Of a DNA stretch of 64,000 nucleotides, positions 11,623 to 22,383 are shown one piece after another (positions within the stretch are counted from its first letter, which is position 1; each line of letters begins with the position of its first letter). The translations under genes and the position numbers were made by a program. The notes beneath the pieces were generated by a model, which worked only from the letters and a program-made list of their open reading frames with translations, made no database searches and had not been told where the DNA came from. Origin of the DNA: an uncultured Actinomycetes bacterium (GTDB lineage Bacteria > Actinomycetota > Actinomycetes > Mycobacteriales > Mycobacteriaceae); contig CAISDL010000082.1 in assembly GCA_903884065.1 (NCBI GenBank), positions 1 through 64,000 on the forward strand, written 5' to 3'.

Positions 11623-12429
11623 CTAGTCGTCGAACTCCACGGTCACCGGGGCGTGGTCCGACCAGCGCAACGCATAGGCCTCGGGTCTCTCCACCCGGGC
11701 TGCGCGGGCCCGCCCCGCCAGCGCCTCGGTGGCCAGGTGATAGTCGATGCGCCACCCGGCGTCATTGTCGAAGGCCTTGCCCCGCCACGACCACCAGCTG
11801 TAGGGACCCGGGCGATCGGGGTGCAGTCGGCGCACCACATCGACCCAACCGGACTCCATCAGCTCAGTCAGCCAGTGACGCTCGTTGGGCAGGAAGCCGG
11901 CCTTCTTGAGGTTGCCTTTCCAGTTCTTGATGTCGTGTTCGGTATGGGCGATGTTCCAGTCGCCGCACAACACCGCGTGCCGGCCGTCGGCCGCGAGTTC
12001 GGCCATCCGGACGGCCAGTGCCGCCATGAACCGTTCCTTCTCCACCTGGCGGTCGGTGCCCGCCTCGCCGGAGTGCACGTAGAGGCTGCCGACGGTCGCA
12101 CCGCCGGGGAGGTCGATCTCCAGATAGCGGCCGTGGTTGGTGAATTCGGTTGCAGCCAGACCGATCCGAACGCTCTCGAACGGTGCCCGGCTCAGGATCG
12201 CGACACCGCTGCGGCCACGCAGGTGCGGCTCGGCCGAGGCCAGGTGCCACCCGTCCTGCAGCGCCGGCGCCAGTGCGTCGGCGAGTTGGGCATCATCGGC
12301 CCGGGTCTCCTGCAGACACACCACGTCGGCGGCGGTCGCGGTCAGCCAGGCCAGCAGACCGCGGTTGTCCTCGGAGCGCTCGCGCACCGCGGCACGCACC
12401 CCGTTGACGTTGATTGTCGTGACGATCAC
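11623..12429 (-). CDS. xth: Exodeoxyribonuclease III (Xth/ExoA family)
   Basis: VIVTTINVNGVRAAV, VVCLQETRADD, VLCGDWNIAHTEHDIKNWKGN, RIDYHLAT, SDHAPVTVEFDD; GTG start at 12429 within the longer ORF 11623..14433. Confidence 0.92.
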   Translation of the reverse strand: MIVTTINVNGVRAAVRERSEDNRGLLAWLTATAADVVCLQETRADDAQLADALAPALQDGWHLASAEPHLRGRSGVAILSRAPFESVRIGLAATEFTNHGRYLEIDLPGGATVGSLYVHSGEAGTDRQVEKERFMAALAVRMAELAADGRHAVLCGDWNIAHTEHDIKNWKGNLKKAGFLPNERHWLTELMESGWVDVVRRLHPDRPGPYSWWSWRGKAFDNDAGWRIDYHLATEALAGRARAARVERPEAYALRWSDHAPVTVEFDD

Positions 12430-12534
12430 GGCTGCACAACTTAACAGCGGGTGGATCCATTCCGATCCGCACCCGCGCCCGCGGTGGAATGCTCTTCTGA
12501 ACAATTGACGTCGGCGCGGAATGAGGAACATGCC

Positions 12535-14166
12535 ATGACTGATCGGAACCGCCCGTGGTTCGCTCTCTACGACAAAGGGGTTCCGTACTCCGTCATCTAC
12601 CCGCCGTTGTCGATCAAGCAGATGTTCAATAGCTGCGCCGAGAAGAACCCGGACCGGGACTACCTGATCATCAACGACATGCGCCTGCCCTACGGGCTGG
12701 TCAACACGATGGCGCGCAAGACGGCGAACGCCCTGGTGACGCTCGGGGTGAAGAAGGGCGACCGGGTCGCCATCATGTCGCCCAATGTGCCGCAGTACGT
12801 CATCGCCTTCCAGGCCTGCGCCAAGCTCGGCGCCATTGTGGTGCCGATCAACCCGCTGGCGGCCGGTCCCGAGGTGCATCACTACATCAACGACAGCGGA
12901 GCGGAGACCGTCATCGTGCTGGCGGCCTTCGCCAAGGGCCCGATCGCTGTTCTGAAAGCCAGCGACACCCCGCTGCGCAACGTCATCGCCTTCCAGATCC
13001 CGTCGGTGACCTCCGAGGTGGAGAGCGGACCGGGCATCCACGACTTCAACGATCTCGTCGGTGCTGCGGCCGATTCCGAACCCGATGCCGACATCCACGG
13101 GTCCGACGTCCTGATGCTGCAGTACACCGGTGGCACCACCGGGCTGTCGAAGGGCTGCGTGCTGACCAACGACAACCTGGTGTCGATCGCCTACCAGGAG
13201 AACTACTGGATGGCTCCGCTGATCGACAGGGACGAGCCGCTCCGCTGCCTGGCGGCCGTCCCGATCTATCACATCTACGGCTTCAACATGAACGTCAATG
13301 CCAACCACATCAGCGGCGGGACGATCATCATGGTTCCGCAGCCCAGCGTCGACAACGTGCTGGAGGCGATCAACAAGCACGAGCCCAACCTGTTCCCGGC
13401 CGTGCCCGCCATGATCATCGGCCTCAACCAGCATCCCGACATCGCCACCTCGAAGATCGGGTCGGTCAAGGCCGTCGTCTCGGGGTCTGCGCCGCTGCCA
13501 CTGGAGGCGATGAAGACCTTCGAGGCGCTCTCCGGAGCGCTGATCTTCGAGGGGTACGGGATGTCGGAGACCTCCAACATCGTCACCGCCAACCCGCTGT
13601 TCACCGTCCGCAAACCGGGCGGAGTCGGGATCCCGTTCCCGGACAACGACGTCCGCATCGTCGATCTCGAGACGGGCGAGAAGGAGATGCCGCTCGGCGA
13701 GCCCGGCGAGCTCACCTGCAAGGGCCCGACGGTCATGCGGGAGTACTGGAACAACCCCGCCGAGACCGAGAAGACTTTCCGGGACGGCTGGCTGCTGACC
13801 GGCGACATCGGCTACATGGACGAAGACGGCCACATCTTCATCGTCGACCGCAAGAAGGACATGGTGCTCTCCAGCGGGTTCAACGTCTACCCGCGCGAGA
13901 TCGATGAGTTGATGTACACCCATCCGAAAGTGCTGCAGGCGTGTTCGTTCGGCATCCCCGATCCGAAGCGCGGCGAGAGCCTCAAACTCGCGCTGGTCCT
14001 CAAACCCGGCGAGGAGTTGACCGCTGACGAGGCACGCGCGTTCTGCAAGGAGAACCTCTCCGGCTACAAGGTGCCCGCCGAGGTCGTGTTCCTCGACACG
14101 CTCCCGGTCACCTCGGTCGGCAAGCCGGACCGCAAGAAGCTGCGCCAGATGCAGCTCGGAGGATGA
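12535..14166 (+). CDS. Long-chain fatty-acid--CoA ligase (AMP-binding)
   Basis: LQYTGGTTGLSKGCVLTNDN, GYGMSETSNI, GWLLTGDIGYMDEDGHIFIVDRKKDMVLSSGFNVYPREIDE; ATG at 12535. Confidence 0.93.
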   Translation: MTDRNRPWFALYDKGVPYSVIYPPLSIKQMFNSCAEKNPDRDYLIINDMRLPYGLVNTMARKTANALVTLGVKKGDRVAIMSPNVPQYVIAFQACAKLGAIVVPINPLAAGPEVHHYINDSGAETVIVLAAFAKGPIAVLKASDTPLRNVIAFQIPSVTSEVESGPGIHDFNDLVGAAADSEPDADIHGSDVLMLQYTGGTTGLSKGCVLTNDNLVSIAYQENYWMAPLIDRDEPLRCLAAVPIYHIYGFNMNVNANHISGGTIIMVPQPSVDNVLEAINKHEPNLFPAVPAMIIGLNQHPDIATSKIGSVKAVVSGSAPLPLEAMKTFEALSGALIFEGYGMSETSNIVTANPLFTVRKPGGVGIPFPDNDVRIVDLETGEKEMPLGEPGELTCKGPTVMREYWNNPAETEKTFRDGWLLTGDIGYMDEDGHIFIVDRKKDMVLSSGFNVYPREIDELMYTHPKVLQACSFGIPDPKRGESLKLALVLKPGEELTADEARAFCKENLSGYKVPAEVVFLDTLPVTSVGKPDRKKLRQMQLGG

Positions 14167-14181
14167 CGTAACGTCAGGACC

Positions 14182-15021
14182 ATGAGCGACCGGGCACCGA
14201 TCCACCTCGGTTCCGGGGAACCCATCCTGCTGCTGCACCCCTTCATGATGTCGTCCTACGTCTGGCACGACGTCGCCCCGGCACTGGCCCGGACCGGGCG
14301 GTTCGAGGTGTTCGCACCGAGTATGGCCGGGCACAACGGCGGCCCGCACACCCGCTCGTGGTTCCTGGACACCAAGACCCTGGCCGACCATGTGGACGCC
14401 CAGCTCGACGATTTGGGCTGGGAGACAGCGCATATCGTCGGCAACTCACTCGGCGGGTGGGTGGCCTTCGAACTGGAGCGGCGCGGCCGGGCTCGAACCC
14501 TGACCGCGATCGCCCCGGCAGGCGGCTGGCACCGCTGGTCCCCGGTCAAGTACGAAATCGTCGCCAAATTCGTTGCCGGTCTTCCGGTCTGGATGACGGC
14601 GCTGCTCCTGGGGCGGCGCGCGGCGCTACTGCCGGGGGCCAAGGCCGCCGCGAGCGTGCCGTGCAGTGCCACCCCGGCCGGCCTGTCCGACACCGACCTG
14701 CGGGAGATCATCGATGACGTCACGCATTGCCGTGCCTACTACCAACTGCTGGTCAAGGCGCTGCTGCTACCGGGACTGATGGAACTCGCGACCATCCACA
14801 CACCCACCAACCTGGTGATCTGCGAGAAGGACCGGGTACTGCCCCACCCGCGCTACACCAAGCACTTCCTCAAGCACATCCCGGACATCGACCGGCTCAC
14901 CACGCTGGACAACGTCGGCCACATCCCGATGTTCGAGGCACCGCAATTGATCGCCGATCTGATCATCGCGTGGGTGGACGACCACACGCCCCGCCTGCGC
15001 GAGGCGCCGCCGGCGGGTTAG
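14182..15021 (+). CDS. Alpha/beta fold hydrolase
   Basis: AHIVGNSLGGWVAFELERRGR nucleophile motif; NVGHIPMFEAPQLIADLI catalytic His region. Confidence 0.88.
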   Translation: MSDRAPIHLGSGEPILLLHPFMMSSYVWHDVAPALARTGRFEVFAPSMAGHNGGPHTRSWFLDTKTLADHVDAQLDDLGWETAHIVGNSLGGWVAFELERRGRARTLTAIAPAGGWHRWSPVKYEIVAKFVAGLPVWMTALLLGRRAALLPGAKAAASVPCSATPAGLSDTDLREIIDDVTHCRAYYQLLVKALLLPGLMELATIHTPTNLVICEKDRVLPHPRYTKHFLKHIPDIDRLTTLDNVGHIPMFEAPQLIADLIIAWVDDHTPRLREAPPAG

Positions 15022-15026
15022 CGCGG

Positions 15027-16253
15027 TTATGCCAGCGTCTTCTTGAGATTGTCGGCCAGCGTCGCCAGGAACTGTTCGCTGGTCTGATAGGGCTGATCGG
15101 GACTGATCAGCAGGGCCAGGTCCTTGGTCATCTGCCCACCCTCGACGGTGTGGATGACGACCTCTTCGAGAGCCTCGGCGAACTCGATCACCTCAGGCGT
15201 GTTGTCCAGTTTACCGCGATGCTGCAGCCCGCGGGTCCAGGCGAAGATCGAGGCGATCGGGTTGGTGGAGGTGGGCCTGCCCTGCTGGTGCTGCCGGTAA
15301 TGGCGGGTGACGGTGCCATGGGCGGCCTCGGCCTCGACCGTCTTGCCGTCCGGGGTCAACAGCACCGAGGTCATCAGGCCCAGCGAGCCGTAGCCCTGGG
15401 CGACGATGTCGGACTCGACGTCGCCGTCGTAGTTCTTGCAGGCCCAGACGTAGCCGCCCTCCCACTTCAGACAGGAGGCCACCATGTCGTCGATGAGGCG
15501 GTGCTCGTAGGTCAGGCCGCGGGCGTCGAACTCGGCCTTGTAGTCCTCCTCGAAGATGCGCTCGAACTCGTCTTTGAACATGCCGTCGTAGGCCTTGAGA
15601 ATGGTGTTCTTGGTCGACAGGTAGACCGGGTAGTTCTGCTGCAGCGCATAACTGAACGTCGAGCGGGCGAAGTCCTCGATGGACTTCTTGAAGTTGTACA
15701 TCCCCATGACGACGCCGCCGTCCTCGGGAATGTGCACCACTTCGTGCACGATCGGCTCGCTGCCGTCGTCGGGGGTGAAGGTCAGCATCACCGTGCCGGA
15801 ACGGTCCACCTTGAAGTTCGTGGCGCGGTACTGGTCGCCGAACGCGTGCCGGCCGATGATGATCGGCTTGGTCCAGCCGGGCACCAGCCGGGGGATGTTG
15901 GAGATGACGATCGGTGCGCGGAAGATGGTGCCGCCCAGAATGTTCCGGATGGTGCCGTTGGGCGAGAGCCACATCTTCTTGAGGTTGAACTCCTTGACGC
16001 GGGCCTCGTCGGGAGTGATGGTCGCGCACTTGACGCCGACATGGTGTTTGAGGATGGCGTTCGCGGAGTCGATGGTGACCTGGTCGTCGGTGGCGTCGCG
16101 ATGCTCGATGCCCAGGTCGTAGTACTCGAGGTTCACATCGAGATAGGGCAGGATCAGGGTGTCCTTGATGAGCTTCCAGATGATTCGTGTCATCTCGTCG
16201 CCGTCGAGCTCGACGACAGTGCCCTCGACCTTGATCTTGCGTCCACTGCCCAT
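15027..16253 (-). CDS. icd: NADP-dependent isocitrate dehydrogenase
   Basis: [90 protein letters not shown]. Confidence 0.97.
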   Translation of the reverse strand: MGSGRKIKVEGTVVELDGDEMTRIIWKLIKDTLILPYLDVNLEYYDLGIEHRDATDDQVTIDSANAILKHHVGVKCATITPDEARVKEFNLKKMWLSPNGTIRNILGGTIFRAPIVISNIPRLVPGWTKPIIIGRHAFGDQYRATNFKVDRSGTVMLTFTPDDGSEPIVHEVVHIPEDGGVVMGMYNFKKSIEDFARSTFSYALQQNYPVYLSTKNTILKAYDGMFKDEFERIFEEDYKAEFDARGLTYEHRLIDDMVASCLKWEGGYVWACKNYDGDVESDIVAQGYGSLGLMTSVLLTPDGKTVEAEAAHGTVTRHYRQHQQGRPTSTNPIASIFAWTRGLQHRGKLDNTPEVIEFAEALEEVVIHTVEGGQMTKDLALLISPDQPYQTSEQFLATLADNLKKTLA

Positions 16254-16428
16254 GTGAGTCGCCCATCCTCCTCGGCCCCGCGAGCAAGCGCTCGCCGGGC
16301 CAACATTACAAGGGGTGGCAGGCGCGCGGCGGTCCGTATCCCATGCTTCCGCTCACTTTGTTCGCCGCCCGTCCAACACCGAAAGACCGGCTGGCCAGCC
16401 GCGGCAAATGTGCGTTAGGCTCTGAAGC

Positions 16429-16548
16429 GGTCATGAGTGCCAGCGTTCAGCCCCGGCTTGCTGGCCGACAACCCTCCAACCGCGGTGGGGTGCCCCGGGT
16501 GATTGACCAGGTTGAGCAGCCATAGCGGCTGCACGGCAAGCGCGGGTC
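16429..16548 (+). ncRNA. SAM-IV riboswitch aptamer upstream of metY
   Basis: ggtcatgagtgccagcgttcagccccggcttgctggccgacaaccctccaaccgcggtggggtgccccgggtgattgaccaggttgagcagcc...gcggctgcacggcaagcgcgggtc matches the SAM-IV consensus as I recall it (including the invariant ctggccgacaaccctcc...cggtggggtgccccgggtga core); placed directly 5' of metY-metX. Confidence 0.93.
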
Positions 16549-16624
16549 CGCCATGACGGGCCCCCCGAGTAGACAGGGAAACCTGATGCGGAGCCCGACC
16601 ATGTGTCGCTGTTGCTGATCCCGC

Positions 16625-16661
16625 CGCGCCGCCCCGTCCGTCCCGTGGACGCCGCGGCGCG
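16625..16661 (+). promoter_or_regulatory. Putative riboswitch expression-platform hairpin
   Basis: cgcgccgc (16625-16632) pairs with gcggcgcg (16654-16661), with inner gtcc/ggac stem, between the SAM-IV aptamer and metY. Confidence 0.5.
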
Positions 16662-16698
16662 TGTCCCAGCCCAGTGACATTCAAGGAGCAATACCCCC

Positions 16699-18069
16699 AT
16701 GACCACCGACAATGGGTCGTTGGAAACGACCACTGACAACTGGTCCTTCGAGACCAAGCAGATCCACGCCGGACAGACCCCGGACCGCGATACCCACGCC
16801 CGGGCGCTGCCGATCTACCAGACCACGTCCTACACCTTCGACAGCACCGACCACGCGGCCGCGCTGTTCGGACTGGCCGAACCGGGCAACATCTACACCC
16901 GGCTGATGAACCCGACCACCGATGTCGTCGAGCAACGCGTCGCCGCGCTCGAAGGCGGAGTGGCTGCGCTGTTGCTGTCCTCGGGCCAGGCCGCCGAGAC
17001 CTTCGCGATCCTCAATCTGGCCGGCGCGGGCGATCACATCGTGTCCAGCCCGCGGCTGTACGGCGGCACCTACAACCTGTTCCACCACACCCTGCCGAAG
17101 CTCGGGATCGAGACCACCTTCGTCGAAGACCCCGACGACCTCGACTCCTGGCAGGCGGCGGTCCGGCCGAACACCAAGGCCTTCTTCGGCGAGACGATCT
17201 CCAACCCGAAGATCGACGTTCTCGACATTCCCGGGGTGGCCGAGGTCGCCCACAAGAACGGGGTGCCGTTGATCGTCGACAACACCATCGCCACCCCGTA
17301 CCTGATCCAGCCGATCGCACACGGCGCCGACATCGTGGTGCACTCGGCGACCAAGTACCTCGGCGGGCACGGGACGGCCATCGCCGGCGTCATCGTCGAC
17401 GGCGGAACCTTCGATTGGACGGCTTCCGGGAAGTTCCCGGGATTCACCACTCCCGATCCGAGCTACCACGGCGTGGTGTTCGCCGATCTGGGCGCGCCGG
17501 CGTTCGCCCTCAAGGCGCGGGTGCAACTGTTGCGCGATCTCGGGTCGGCGGCCGCACCGTTCAACGCCTTCCTCATCGCCCAGGGCCTGGAAACCCTGAG
17601 CCTGCGGATCGAGCGGCACGTGGCCAACGCCCAGCGCGTCGCCGAGTACCTGGCCGGGCACGAGCATGTGGTGAGCGTCAACTACGCCGGGCTGCCCAGC
17701 TCGCCGTGGCACGAACGCGGGAAACAACTGGCGCCCAAGGGAACCGGCGCGGTGCTGTCCTTCGAACTGGCCGGCGGGATCGAGGCCGGGAAGGCCTTCG
17801 TCAACGCGTTGACGCTGCACAGCCACGTCGCCAACATCGGTGACGTGCGGTCACTGGTCATCCATCCGGCATCCACCACCCACCAGCAGCTGTCCGCCGA
17901 GGAACAGCTCAGCACCGGGGTCACCCCGGGCCTGGTGCGGCTGGCCGTGGGCCTGGAGGGCATTGACGACATCCTCGCCGACCTGGAACGCGGCTTCACC
18001 GCCGCATCGCCGTCCGGCGCTCGCGATCACGGGCTGGCCTCGGACCCGCGCGCCGTGGCGGCCGTTTGA
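16699..18069 (+). CDS. metY: O-acetylhomoserine sulfhydrylase / aminocarboxypropyltransferase (called metC in M. tuberculosis)
   Basis: [58 protein letters not shown] lysine motif; downstream of SAM-IV riboswitch; aaggag RBS. Confidence 0.96.
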   Translation: MTTDNGSLETTTDNWSFETKQIHAGQTPDRDTHARALPIYQTTSYTFDSTDHAAALFGLAEPGNIYTRLMNPTTDVVEQRVAALEGGVAALLLSSGQAAETFAILNLAGAGDHIVSSPRLYGGTYNLFHHTLPKLGIETTFVEDPDDLDSWQAAVRPNTKAFFGETISNPKIDVLDIPGVAEVAHKNGVPLIVDNTIATPYLIQPIAHGADIVVHSATKYLGGHGTAIAGVIVDGGTFDWTASGKFPGFTTPDPSYHGVVFADLGAPAFALKARVQLLRDLGSAAAPFNAFLIAQGLETLSLRIERHVANAQRVAEYLAGHEHVVSVNYAGLPSSPWHERGKQLAPKGTGAVLSFELAGGIEAGKAFVNALTLHSHVANIGDVRSLVIHPASTTHQQLSAEEQLSTGVTPGLVRLAVGLEGIDDILADLERGFTAASPSGARDHGLASDPRAVAAV

Positions 18070-18080
18070 GGGAGCCGGAT

Positions 18081-19199
18081 ATGACTCTTTCCAACGAGTT
18101 GGACACCGCGGCCTTTCCGGCCGAAGGTGAGATCGGCGTCGTCGACATCGGGCCGCTGACGTGCGAGAGCGGCGCGGTCATCGACGACGTGTCGATCGCC
18201 GTGCAGCGCTGGGGCGAACTCTCCCCCAGCCGAGACAACGTCGTGGTGGTGCTGCATGCGCTCACCGGCGATTCGCGAGTGCCCGGCTGGTGGGACGGCG
18301 TCATCGGCCCCGGCGCGCCGATCGACACCAACCGTTGGTGCGCGCTGGCCACCAACGTGCTGGGCGGCTGCCGGGGATCCACCGGGCCTAGCTCGCTGGC
18401 CCGGGATGGCAAGCCCTGGGGCTCGCGCTTTCCCCTGATCACGGTCCGCGATCAGGTCAAGGCCGACGTCGCAGCCCTGGCTGCGCTGGGGATCACCGAG
18501 GTGGCGGCCGTCATCGGCGGCTCGATGGGCGGGGCGCGGGCGCTGGAGTGGATGGTCGGCTACCCCCACCGGGTGCGGGCGGGCCTGGTGCTGGCCGTGG
18601 GCGCGCGGGCCACCGCCGATCAGATCGGCACCCAAACCACCCAGATCGCGGCGATCACCTCCGATCCCGATTGGCAGGGCGGGGACTACCACGGCACCGA
18701 CCGCTCCCCCGACGCCGGACTTCAGCTGGCCCGACGATTCGCCCACCTGACCTACCGCGGCGAGACCGAGCTGGACACCCGGTTCGGCAACGAAGGTCAA
18801 GCCACCGGTCAAGGCCGGGAGGACCCGCTGTCCGGGGGGCGCTACGCCGTGCAGAGTTACCTGGAATACCAGGGCGCCAAGCTGGCCCGGCGATTCGACG
18901 CGGGCAGCTACGTGACGCTCACCGAGACGCTGTCCAACCACGACGTCGGCCGCGGACGCGGCGGCGTCGCAGCGGCGCTGCGCTCATGCCCGGTGCCCAC
19001 GGTGGTCGGCGGAATAACCTCCGACCGGCTCTACCCGCTGCGACTGCAGCAGGAGCTGGCCGATCTGCTGCCGGGCTGTCGCGGCCTCAATGTCCTGGAG
19101 TCGATCTACGGCCACGACGGGTTCCTGATCGAGACCGAGGCGGTAGGCGAACTGATCCGCGAGACCCTGGCCCTGGCTGACAGCGACCGCCGGCGATGA
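18081..19199 (+). CDS. metX: Homoserine O-acetyltransferase
   Basis: [73 protein letters not shown]. Confidence 0.97.
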   Translation: MTLSNELDTAAFPAEGEIGVVDIGPLTCESGAVIDDVSIAVQRWGELSPSRDNVVVVLHALTGDSRVPGWWDGVIGPGAPIDTNRWCALATNVLGGCRGSTGPSSLARDGKPWGSRFPLITVRDQVKADVAALAALGITEVAAVIGGSMGGARALEWMVGYPHRVRAGLVLAVGARATADQIGTQTTQIAAITSDPDWQGGDYHGTDRSPDAGLQLARRFAHLTYRGETELDTRFGNEGQATGQGREDPLSGGRYAVQSYLEYQGAKLARRFDAGSYVTLTETLSNHDVGRGRGGVAAALRSCPVPTVVGGITSDRLYPLRLQQELADLLPGCRGLNVLESIYGHDGFLIETEAVGELIRETLALADSDRRR

Positions 19200-19948
19200 C
19201 CGCCGCTGACGGGGGCCGCAGGGAACGCTCACTGTCATTCGGTTCACAGGCCGCCGCCTACGAGCGGGGCCGGCCGTCATATCCGCCGGAGGCCGTCGAC
19301 TGGCTGCTGGCGGCGGGACCGGGAACGCCCGTCCGCGACGTCCTCGATCTCGGGGCCGGCACCGGCAAGCTCACCAGTCGCCTGGTCGAGCGGGGGCTCA
19401 ACGTGGTGGCCGTCGACCCGATCGCCGAACTGCTCGACGTCCTGCGCACCACTCTCCCGGACACTCCGGCCCTACTGGGCACGGCCGAACAGATTCCGTT
19501 GCCGGACAACAGTATTGATGCCGTTCTGGTGGCCCAGGCCTGGCACTGGTTCGATCCCGAACGGGCGGCTGCCGAGGTGGCCCGGGTGCTGCGACCGGGC
19601 GGTCGACTCGGCCTCCTGTGGAATGTGCGCGACGAACGGTTGGGCTGGGTCAAGGAGTTCGGCCGGATCGTGGGCCTCGAGCACGATTGGGCCAACACCA
19701 CCGTGGTGTTGCCCAAGCCGTTCACCGATGTGCAGACCCACCGGGTGGAGTGGACCAACTACATCACCCCGCAGGCGCTGATCGACTACGTCGCCTCCCG
19801 CAGTTACTGCATCACCTCACCCGCCGAGGCGCGCACCCGCACCCTCGACGAGGTGCGCACCCTGCTGGCAACCCATCCGTCACTGGCCGGCGCCGAGGGG
19901 ATCGCGCTGCCGTACATCACGGCATGCGCGCGGGCGATGCTGGGCTAA
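19196..19948 (+). CDS. Class I SAM-dependent methyltransferase
   Basis: [27 protein letters not shown] motif I; overlaps metX stop by ATGA. Confidence 0.9.
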   Translation: MTAADGGRRERSLSFGSQAAAYERGRPSYPPEAVDWLLAAGPGTPVRDVLDLGAGTGKLTSRLVERGLNVVAVDPIAELLDVLRTTLPDTPALLGTAEQIPLPDNSIDAVLVAQAWHWFDPERAAAEVARVLRPGGRLGLLWNVRDERLGWVKEFGRIVGLEHDWANTTVVLPKPFTDVQTHRVEWTNYITPQALIDYVASRSYCITSPAEARTRTLDEVRTLLATHPSLAGAEGIALPYITACARAMLG

Positions 19949-20238
19949 CTGGTTCCCAGTGGGTCGATGGTGTACGCGACGTAGATCATCACGACGCTGA
20001 AGGTCGTCATGGTGGCGAAGTCCAGCGATTTGGTGCGCACCACCAATAGTCCGGCCCGATCTTCGGGAAGCACCAGTCGCAACGCGGCCGCCACCCCGAC
20101 TCCGACGCCGATCAGGAACGCACCGCGCCGCCAGAAGCCCGCGGCGACCAGGATCAGCGCCACCAGGAAGATGCCGGCCACGGTCAGGATCGGCCACTGC
20201 GCCCGCGCCACCACGCGGGCGCGCTCGCGGGCGTTCAC
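19945..20238 (-). CDS. Small membrane protein, DUF3017-like
   Basis: [80 protein letters not shown]; adjacent to folD as in related genomes. Confidence 0.78.
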   Translation of the reverse strand: MNARERARVVARAQWPILTVAGIFLVALILVAAGFWRRGAFLIGVGVGVAAALRLVLPEDRAGLLVVRTKSLDFATMTTFSVVMIYVAYTIDPLGTS

Positions 20239-21113
20239 AGCCCCGCTTCTGCCAGTTCCGCTTCCGCCCGTTCCACAACGTTGGTCAGCAGGAAGGCCCG
20301 GGTCAGCGGGCCCACGCCGCCGGGGTTGGGTGATACCTGGCCGGCAACCTCCCAGACGTCCGGCGCCACGTCGCCGGTGAGCTTTCCGTCGACCCGACTG
20401 ACGCCGACGTCGACGACCGCAGCCCCGGGCCGCACCATGGCGGCGGTGAGCATGTGCGGCACTCCCACCGCGGCCACGATGATGTCGGCCTGCCGCGTCA
20501 GCGCCGGCAGATCTCGAGTTCCGGTGTGGCACAACGTGACTGTGGCATTCTCGGTCCGTCGGGTCAGCAACAGTCCCAGCGGCCGACCCACGGTGACGCC
20601 GCGCCCGATCACCACCACGTGGGCGCCATCGATTCCGACGTCATAGCGGCGCAGCAGTGCCACGATGCCTCGCGGTGTGCACGGCAGCGGCGCGGGCTCG
20701 TTGAGGACCAGCCGGCCCAGATTGGTCGGATGCAGGCCATCGGCGTCCTTACCCGGATCGATGCGTTCCAGCGCGGCGTTCTCGTCGAGATGGCGCGGCA
20801 ACGGCAACTGCACGATGTAGCCGGTGCAGTCCGGGTTGGCGTTGAGTTCGTCGATGGTGTCGTTCAACTGGGCGGCACCGGCATCGGCGGGCAGGTCGCG
20901 GCGGATCGAGGTGATGCCGACCTTGGCGCAGTCGGAGTGCTTGCCGCGAACATAGGCGTGCGAGCCGGGATCGTCACCGACCAGAACGGTGCCCAATCCG
21001 GGCGTGCGGCCCGCGGCGGTGAGAGCGGCGACCCGACGGGTGAGGTCGACGAAGATCTCGTCACGAGTGAGCTTGCCGTCCAGGGTTTGCGCGGGCACGG
21101 CTACATTCTGCAT
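20235..21113 (-). CDS. folD: Methylenetetrahydrofolate dehydrogenase/cyclohydrolase
   Basis: [87 protein letters not shown]. Exact start uncertain. Confidence 0.95.
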   Translation of the reverse strand: MQNVAVPAQTLDGKLTRDEIFVDLTRRVAALTAAGRTPGLGTVLVGDDPGSHAYVRGKHSDCAKVGITSIRRDLPADAGAAQLNDTIDELNANPDCTGYIVQLPLPRHLDENAALERIDPGKDADGLHPTNLGRLVLNEPAPLPCTPRGIVALLRRYDVGIDGAHVVVIGRGVTVGRPLGLLLTRRTENATVTLCHTGTRDLPALTRQADIIVAAVGVPHMLTAAMVRPGAAVVDVGVSRVDGKLTGDVAPDVWEVAGQVSPNPGGVGPLTRAFLLTNVVERAEAELAEAGL

Positions 21114-22304
21114 ATGAGTACGGTTCCGGATGTCTTCAGCCCGGCTCGACTCGGCCCGATCACGCTGCGCAACCGGATCATCAAGGCGGCCACTTTCGAG
21201 GCGCGCACCCCGCAGGCACTGGTCAGCGACGAGCTGATCGCCTTCCACCGTGCGATGGCCGCCGGCGGTGTCGGCATGACGACCGTCGCCTATTGCGCGG
21301 TCAGCCCCGGCGGGCGCACTGACGCCTCGGCCCTGTGGATGCGGCCGGAGGCGCAGCCGGGGCTCAGACGCCTCACCGAGGCCGTCCACGCCGAGGGCGC
21401 TGCGATCAGTGCACAGATCGGCCACGCCGGACCGGTGGCCAATGCCCGCTCCAACCGGGCCACCGCGCTGGCGCCGGTGCGATTCTTCAACCCGCTGTCG
21501 ATGCGGTTCGCCAAGGCCGCCACGGCCGACGACATCGCCGAGGTGACCGCCGCACACGCCCGCGCCGTCCGGTACGCGATCGACGCCGGCTTCGACGCGG
21601 TCGAGATCCATCTCGGCCACAACTACCTGGCGAGTGCGTTCCTGTCCCCGCTGATCAACCGTCGCACCGACTCCTTCGGCGGGTCGCTGGCCAACCGGGC
21701 AAAGGTCGCTCGCGGCATCATGGCCGCCGTGCGCCGCGAGGTCGACCGCGACGGCGCGCCGGCGATCGCGGTGACCGCCAAACTCAACATGGCCGACGGA
21801 GTACGCGGCGGCATCGCCATCGAGGAGTCGCTGCAGACCGCCCGATGGCTGCAGGACGACGGCGGCCTGGACGCGCTGGAGCTGACGGCGGGCAGTTCGC
21901 TGGTCAACCCGATGTATCTGTTCCGCGGCGACTCACCGATCAAGGAGTTCTCCGCCGCCTTCAAACCCCCCTTGAGCTGGGGCATGCGGATGACCGGCAC
22001 CAAGTTCCTGCGCAAGTACCCGTACCGGGACGCCTTCCTGATGGGCGACGCCGAGCAGTTCCGCCGCGAGCTCACGCTGCCACTGGTCCTGCTGGGCGGC
22101 ATCACCAACCGCGAGACGATGGACCGGGCGATGGCCGCGGGGTTCGACTTCGTCGCGATGGGACGGGCACTGCTGGCCGAGCCGGACCTGATCAACCGGA
22201 TCCAGGCCGACGGTCAGGTGCGCTCGGTGTGCGACCACTGCAACAAGTGCATGCCGACCATCTACTCGCGGACGCACTGCGTGGTCACCGGCGGTCCGTC
22301 CTGA
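21114..22304 (+). CDS. NADH:flavin oxidoreductase (Old Yellow Enzyme family)
   Basis: [70 protein letters not shown]; start codon abuts the folD start (catATG). Confidence 0.92.
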   Translation: MSTVPDVFSPARLGPITLRNRIIKAATFEARTPQALVSDELIAFHRAMAAGGVGMTTVAYCAVSPGGRTDASALWMRPEAQPGLRRLTEAVHAEGAAISAQIGHAGPVANARSNRATALAPVRFFNPLSMRFAKAATADDIAEVTAAHARAVRYAIDAGFDAVEIHLGHNYLASAFLSPLINRRTDSFGGSLANRAKVARGIMAAVRREVDRDGAPAIAVTAKLNMADGVRGGIAIEESLQTARWLQDDGGLDALELTAGSSLVNPMYLFRGDSPIKEFSAAFKPPLSWGMRMTGTKFLRKYPYRDAFLMGDAEQFRRELTLPLVLLGGITNRETMDRAMAAGFDFVAMGRALLAEPDLINRIQADGQVRSVCDHCNKCMPTIYSRTHCVVTGGPS

Positions 22305-22383
22305 CGTTCAATTACGCCCGGTGACGACGCGGCGCAGCGAAGCGAGCCGCCGAGGAGGCCGGCCATCACCTAGAGTGGCGCCG

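Noticed and set aside
12441-12480. Imperfect inverted repeat gcgggtggatc / gatccgcacccgc before the acyl-CoA ligase
   Set aside because: Needs a bulge and is in GC-rich sequence; insufficient to call an operator.
12430-14433. N-terminal extension of the 936-aa ORF containing xth
   Set aside because: The extension is antisense to the acyl-CoA ligase; true xth starts near 12429 (VIVTTINVNGVRAAV).
14727-16418. 563-aa plus-strand ORF antisense to icd
   Set aside because: Shadow ORF over a certain icd gene; composition is low-complexity Gly/Asp/Val/His; also crosses the riboswitch promoter region.
20454-21113. N-terminal ~220 residues of ORF 20454..22304
   Set aside because: Antisense to folD; the OYE family homology begins at ATG 21114.
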